From Nitrososphaera sp. (GTDB lineage: Archaea; Thermoproteota; Nitrososphaeria; Nitrososphaerales; Nitrososphaeraceae), in the NCBI GenBank assembly GCA_039938515.1, contig JBDUUL010000001.1:357760-421759 (forward strand): 64,000 nucleotides of DNA. The letters run 5' to 3'. Under the pieces are notes generated by a model. That model was not told the origin of the DNA. It was given only the letters and a program-made list of their open reading frames with translations, and made no database searches. Shown here one piece after another: positions 61,078-64,000 of the stretch. The stretch's first letter is position 1. The number at the start of each line of letters is the position of its first letter. Position numbers and translations under genes: made by a program.

Positions 61078-61329
61078 ATGATAGAGGTAAAGACTCAAGA
61101 TTTTCAACAAGCCAAGGGTCAGAGCTTGTTTTCCATAAATGTTCCTGCAAATACCATCAGCTCTCTCGTAAGGGAATTCAGCCTGAAGGACAACGAAATT
61201 GAATCATTTATCACTTCTCTCTTGGAGAAATCCATAATGGAACACGCGTCAGCCGCCAACTCGGCAGTCTTTTCGGAATCTGAGACTAAAGAACTCGAAG
61301 AAGACCTGAGAGGGCTTGGCTACATCTGA
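61078..61329 (+). CDS. Small protein with C-terminal LRGLGYI motif
   Basis: The 83-residue protein has a strand/helix start (SLFSINVPANTISSLVREFS), possibly ribbon-helix-helix-like, and an acidic C-terminal helix SETKELEEDLRGLGYI. The last part resembles the C-terminal tail found in many alkaline-phosphatase-fold hydrolases. The divergent neighbour is such a hydrolase without this tail. A physical link between the two proteins is inferred only. Confidence 0.65.
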   Translation: MIEVKTQDFQQAKGQSLFSINVPANTISSLVREFSLKDNEIESFITSLLEKSIMEHASAANSAVFSESETKELEEDLRGLGYI

Positions 61330-61374
61330 CCGAGCCAGTACGAGTCCTCTACGAACGTAAAAAGTGATGAACCG

Positions 61375-63798
61375 TTGGCTCGAAAAATTCTGCAAGACCT
61401 TGTTTCGCTGGCACTTGTGGGTTCCCTTTGCTTATCCGTTTTGTCAGCGTCTGCGGGCACGATTTTCAGGTGGTCAGCCAGCAACGAGTCCGGGGGAGCC
61501 GTTCCCAGGGCGTATGCTCAGGCCGCTTCGACCGGTGGCTCTTACATTTCAGATATCAGGATAGACCCCAATTTGACGCCCGGCAAGAACTTTACCATTG
61601 CCGCGGACGTGAGTGTCTTGCAGAGCAACGTTGGCGGCAACAACAGAATTCAGGTTGCGATCTCTGTGCCAGCCCAGCTAAGCATTTCCCCTTCCGTCAT
61701 TTATGACCTAGGTACCACCTCTGGCGGATCGACCAAAACTGTCCAATGGATCGCAAGTGCGAGTACATCCGGATCCTTTCCGATAACATTTACAGTTTAT
61801 TCGATTGACACTAGCACGGGCGTTCAAACTTCAAACTCGCTTACCATTACAGTAAGCGTTGGCTCTATCAAGAGCGTTTCCATCACTGAACTTAACATCC
61901 CCGGGAACCTGATACCAAACTCGAATTTCATCGTGAGCGCCAAAATTAGAAACTCCGGGCTCGGGCCTGCCGAAAACATTATCGCGCAAATCACCGTGCC
62001 TTTAGGACTGCAAGTAATCGGAAATGTTACGCAGAACCTTCCATCTGTGAAGCCTGGGGCGGACACCCTTGTGCAGTGGCACCTGACGGCGCTTACTGCC
62101 GGCTCAAATAGCATTTCTATCGTTTTTTCATCGACAAACGGTGGAAGCGATTCAATTACTGGTACGGTTACTGTTGGAAACAATCTCGTGGCAGACGTAA
62201 GTAGTGATTCGATTTACCTTGGAGATAACAAGACTTCACAGATTCAATTACGCCCAGGCGATACCGATGTACCGCTTCACGTCGTCCTGGCAAACACAGG
62301 CAATTTACCAGTCTACAATATTGATGCGGCCCTTAAGTTGATTGAACCATTTTACTCAAAATCAGGCCAAGTAACAGCGACTGCGGTCCTCCGATCATCG
62401 AAGATTGCAAGGCTGGATGTCGGCCAGACTACTGATGCGGTATTCTTTCTGAGCGTTCGACCTGACGCAACCGTTGGACCGTATAATCTAAACATGAATA
62501 CCACTTTTACTGACAAGATTAACGTCTATTCAAAGGACATTTCTCTCCCGATAGTGATATCTCCCTCAAGCATAGTTTCAATCACGACTTCAGCATCGGC
62601 ATTGAAGGCAGGTGTGGTGAGCCCGGTTGACATAGTAGTCACGAACACAGGCGATCTGGCCGTTCATGATTTGCTGATTACCCCCCAATCGTCGACTCAG
62701 TTCACACCTGTCTACAGCCCAATTTACGTGGGAACGCTTTCAGTTGACGAGACCAAGAAGGTCGAGATGCAGATATACACCTCGGCGCAAGCGACAGACG
62801 TCTCGCTTTTGAGCCTGGGCATAAGTTACACCGCCGGAGGGAACACCGTTCACCAGACGCAGCAGATAGGGCTAACCTTCAGTGGCAGCCCTGCGTTCAC
62901 CCTGAAATCAGTTGCATTAGTGCCATCTGTGTCTTATGCAGGAGATACGACGGTCAAAATGGACGTTGACGTGACAAACTCGGGTTATGTTATTGCAAAC
63001 GACGTTAGCTCTACCCTCGCGATCCCGGCAGGCTTTACTCCGTCCTGGGGCAACTCCACCAGCAGCTACCTTGGCAAGATTCTTCCGGGTTCAGACTCAG
63101 TGGCATCGTTCGTCTTTGACATTTCGGCCAACACCACCTCAAGAGCTTATCCCTTTACGGTCAACCTCAAGTATCCGGGAGGCACCGCCCAGCTGCCAGT
63201 CAATTTTGTGGTGTCGCCAAAAGCCGCTTTTGAAGTTCTGAGTCTTGATGATTCGGCGCTATACCCAGGCGCATCCAATGTTCCTATTAAAGTCTCCATA
63301 AAGAACGTAGGCGATGCAACGGCGGATTCGGTGACTGCCAAATTCCTCGGAGGCAACACGGTTTCAGGAGTCAAAAATAGCGATGTAGTTACAGTTGGGG
63401 ACGTAGTCAATCCCGGCAACGTCGCGACCGGCCAGCAGATAGAAGCAGTCTTTATGGTTGATGTGGACCAATACGTGAACAAAGGCACTCAGCTGTCTAC
63501 GCTAGAGTTCAGTTGGAACCAGAATAACAAGACCTTCGTCCAAGACATCAATCTTCCGTACAGCGTGGCACCCGGTCCAAACTATCTGTTGTATTATGGA
63601 GGCATCCCCTTCCTTTACGTCGCAATCGTCGCCGCGCTCGCGATTTTGGCTGCAATATTCTTTACGATTCGTCGCAAGAGAAACAGAGCAATACTTGCAT
63701 CTATCGAAGAGTCAGAGCCGGCAGCTCTGCGCGAACAAAACAGACTCTCGCACAAAGCCGACCTGATAAAGAGAGAAGAAGACGAGTCTGGACGGTAG
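61375..63798 (+). CDS. Large cell-surface protein with CARDB-like repeats and C-terminal anchor
   Basis: The 807-residue protein has a signal peptide (about 1-28) and about six Ig-like/CARDB-type repeats (for example NPGNVATGQQ, TNTGDLAVHDLL, TNSGYVIANDV). A C-terminal membrane helix near residues 742-766 precedes a basic cytoplasmic tail (RRKRNR). It resembles the COG1361-type archaeal surface proteins. It may form part of the cell envelope or bind other surface proteins. It lacks a recognisable archaeosortase C-terminal signal because the tail is long. TTG start. Confidence 0.85.
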   Translation: MARKILQDLVSLALVGSLCLSVLSASAGTIFRWSASNESGGAVPRAYAQAASTGGSYISDIRIDPNLTPGKNFTIAADVSVLQSNVGGNNRIQVAISVPAQLSISPSVIYDLGTTSGGSTKTVQWIASASTSGSFPITFTVYSIDTSTGVQTSNSLTITVSVGSIKSVSITELNIPGNLIPNSNFIVSAKIRNSGLGPAENIIAQITVPLGLQVIGNVTQNLPSVKPGADTLVQWHLTALTAGSNSISIVFSSTNGGSDSITGTVTVGNNLVADVSSDSIYLGDNKTSQIQLRPGDTDVPLHVVLANTGNLPVYNIDAALKLIEPFYSKSGQVTATAVLRSSKIARLDVGQTTDAVFFLSVRPDATVGPYNLNMNTTFTDKINVYSKDISLPIVISPSSIVSITTSASALKAGVVSPVDIVVTNTGDLAVHDLLITPQSSTQFTPVYSPIYVGTLSVDETKKVEMQIYTSAQATDVSLLSLGISYTAGGNTVHQTQQIGLTFSGSPAFTLKSVALVPSVSYAGDTTVKMDVDVTNSGYVIANDVSSTLAIPAGFTPSWGNSTSSYLGKILPGSDSVASFVFDISANTTSRAYPFTVNLKYPGGTAQLPVNFVVSPKAAFEVLSLDDSALYPGASNVPIKVSIKNVGDATADSVTAKFLGGNTVSGVKNSDVVTVGDVVNPGNVATGQQIEAVFMVDVDQYVNKGTQLSTLEFSWNQNNKTFVQDINLPYSVAPGPNYLLYYGGIPFLYVAIVAALAILAAIFFTIRRKRNRAILASIEESEPAALREQNRLSHKADLIKREEDESGR

Positions 63799-63922
63799 TG
63801 CTGTGCTATATGCAATGTGGCTTTTCCCAAATGCTTCTTAGAGATCCAACTCCTATCGCTCCAATTGGACATTCGTTGGATGCAATGGGACGGAGCTTTG
63901 CCTCCCCGGCCGGCCCTTCGAA

Positions 63923-64000
63923 ATGCACATTCTGCTAACCGGATCCACCGGCTTTGTTGGCAGGCTGACTGCCGAAAGGTTGGCGGCTGCAGGACACACC
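63923..64000 (+). CDS. NAD-dependent epimerase/dehydratase (SDR), N-terminal fragment
   Basis: Twenty-six codons from ATG 63923 give the Rossmann start LLTGSTGFVGRLTAERLAAAG, the extended SDR GxxGxxG motif. The gene runs off the right edge. It may act on nucleotide sugars, but the remaining sequence is outside the window. Confidence 0.8.
   Translation, partial: MHILLTGSTGFVGRLTAERLAAAGHT

Noticed and set aside
61375-63798. Archaeosortase sorting signal on the large surface protein
   Set aside because: The membrane helix is followed by a tail of about 40 residues, whereas such signals end just after a short basic cluster.

Overview
The window looks like chromosomal DNA of an ammonia-oxidising archaeon of the Nitrososphaera type (Nitrososphaerota/Thaumarchaeota), with GC near 50%. 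Archaeal information-processing genes are everywhere: TFB, Rpo7, Spt4, L10e, S30e, aEF1B, Alba, Cdc48, Pth2, EndA, XPD-like helicase, Dpo4, NreA and SMC. Features typical of this phylum include a thaumarchaeosortase, a divergent FtsZ-like protein, several blue-copper proteins, an ETF/ETF-quinone oxidoreductase cluster and many tiny zinc-ribbon proteins. Many genes appear to start with TTG or GTG, often a short distance after an archaeal TATA box. No transposon, CRISPR array or rRNA operon was found; one tRNA-Glu(CTC) is present.

Layout. 0-9 kb: CoA and Fe-S assembly genes, TFB, rpo7-spt4, and a complete aspartate-to-NaMN module (nadX, nadA, nadC) interleaved with rps30e, then a cupredoxin, a DRG GTPase and the tRNA. 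9-21 kb: small zinc proteins, tRNA-splicing endonuclease, L10e, pgk, a beta-propeller surface protein, Pth2, geranylgeranyl reductase, EF1B and Cdc48. 21-28 kb: a possible structured RNA, a secreted pentapeptide-repeat protein, an unrecognised two-gene unit, heme O synthase, a membrane cupredoxin, a JAMM protease and AspRS. 29-35 kb: an orphan oligopeptide-type ABC ATPase, XPD-like helicase, thaumarchaeosortase, Dpo4 and Alba. 34.8-37.8 kb: a compact radical SAM / CysRS-like ligase / GNAT cassette closed by a UUCG hairpin; this is the best candidate for an undescribed pathway. 38-44 kb: inositol-phosphate synthase, SMC and a CDF transporter. 44-46.6 kb: a sparse accessory stretch with paralogous winged-helix proteins and Cys-rich small ORFs. 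46.6-64 kb: ProRS, NreA, an HD hydrolase, the fixA-fixB-fixCX operon, a thioredoxin-fold protein, a tRNA methylthiotransferase, the FtsZ-like protein, an alkaline-phosphatase-fold hydrolase with a divergent small partner, a large cell-surface protein, and the start of an SDR gene.

The genes mix housekeeping translation, transcription and repair with cell-envelope functions (archaeosortase, surface proteins, isoprenoid lipid saturation, inositol lipid headgroup) and redox functions (ETF, cupredoxins, heme O). Gene ends are tightly packed: three convergent pairs share a 4-nt overlap of their stop codons and a fourth pair abuts. All functional names rest on reading protein motifs by eye; no database search was run.
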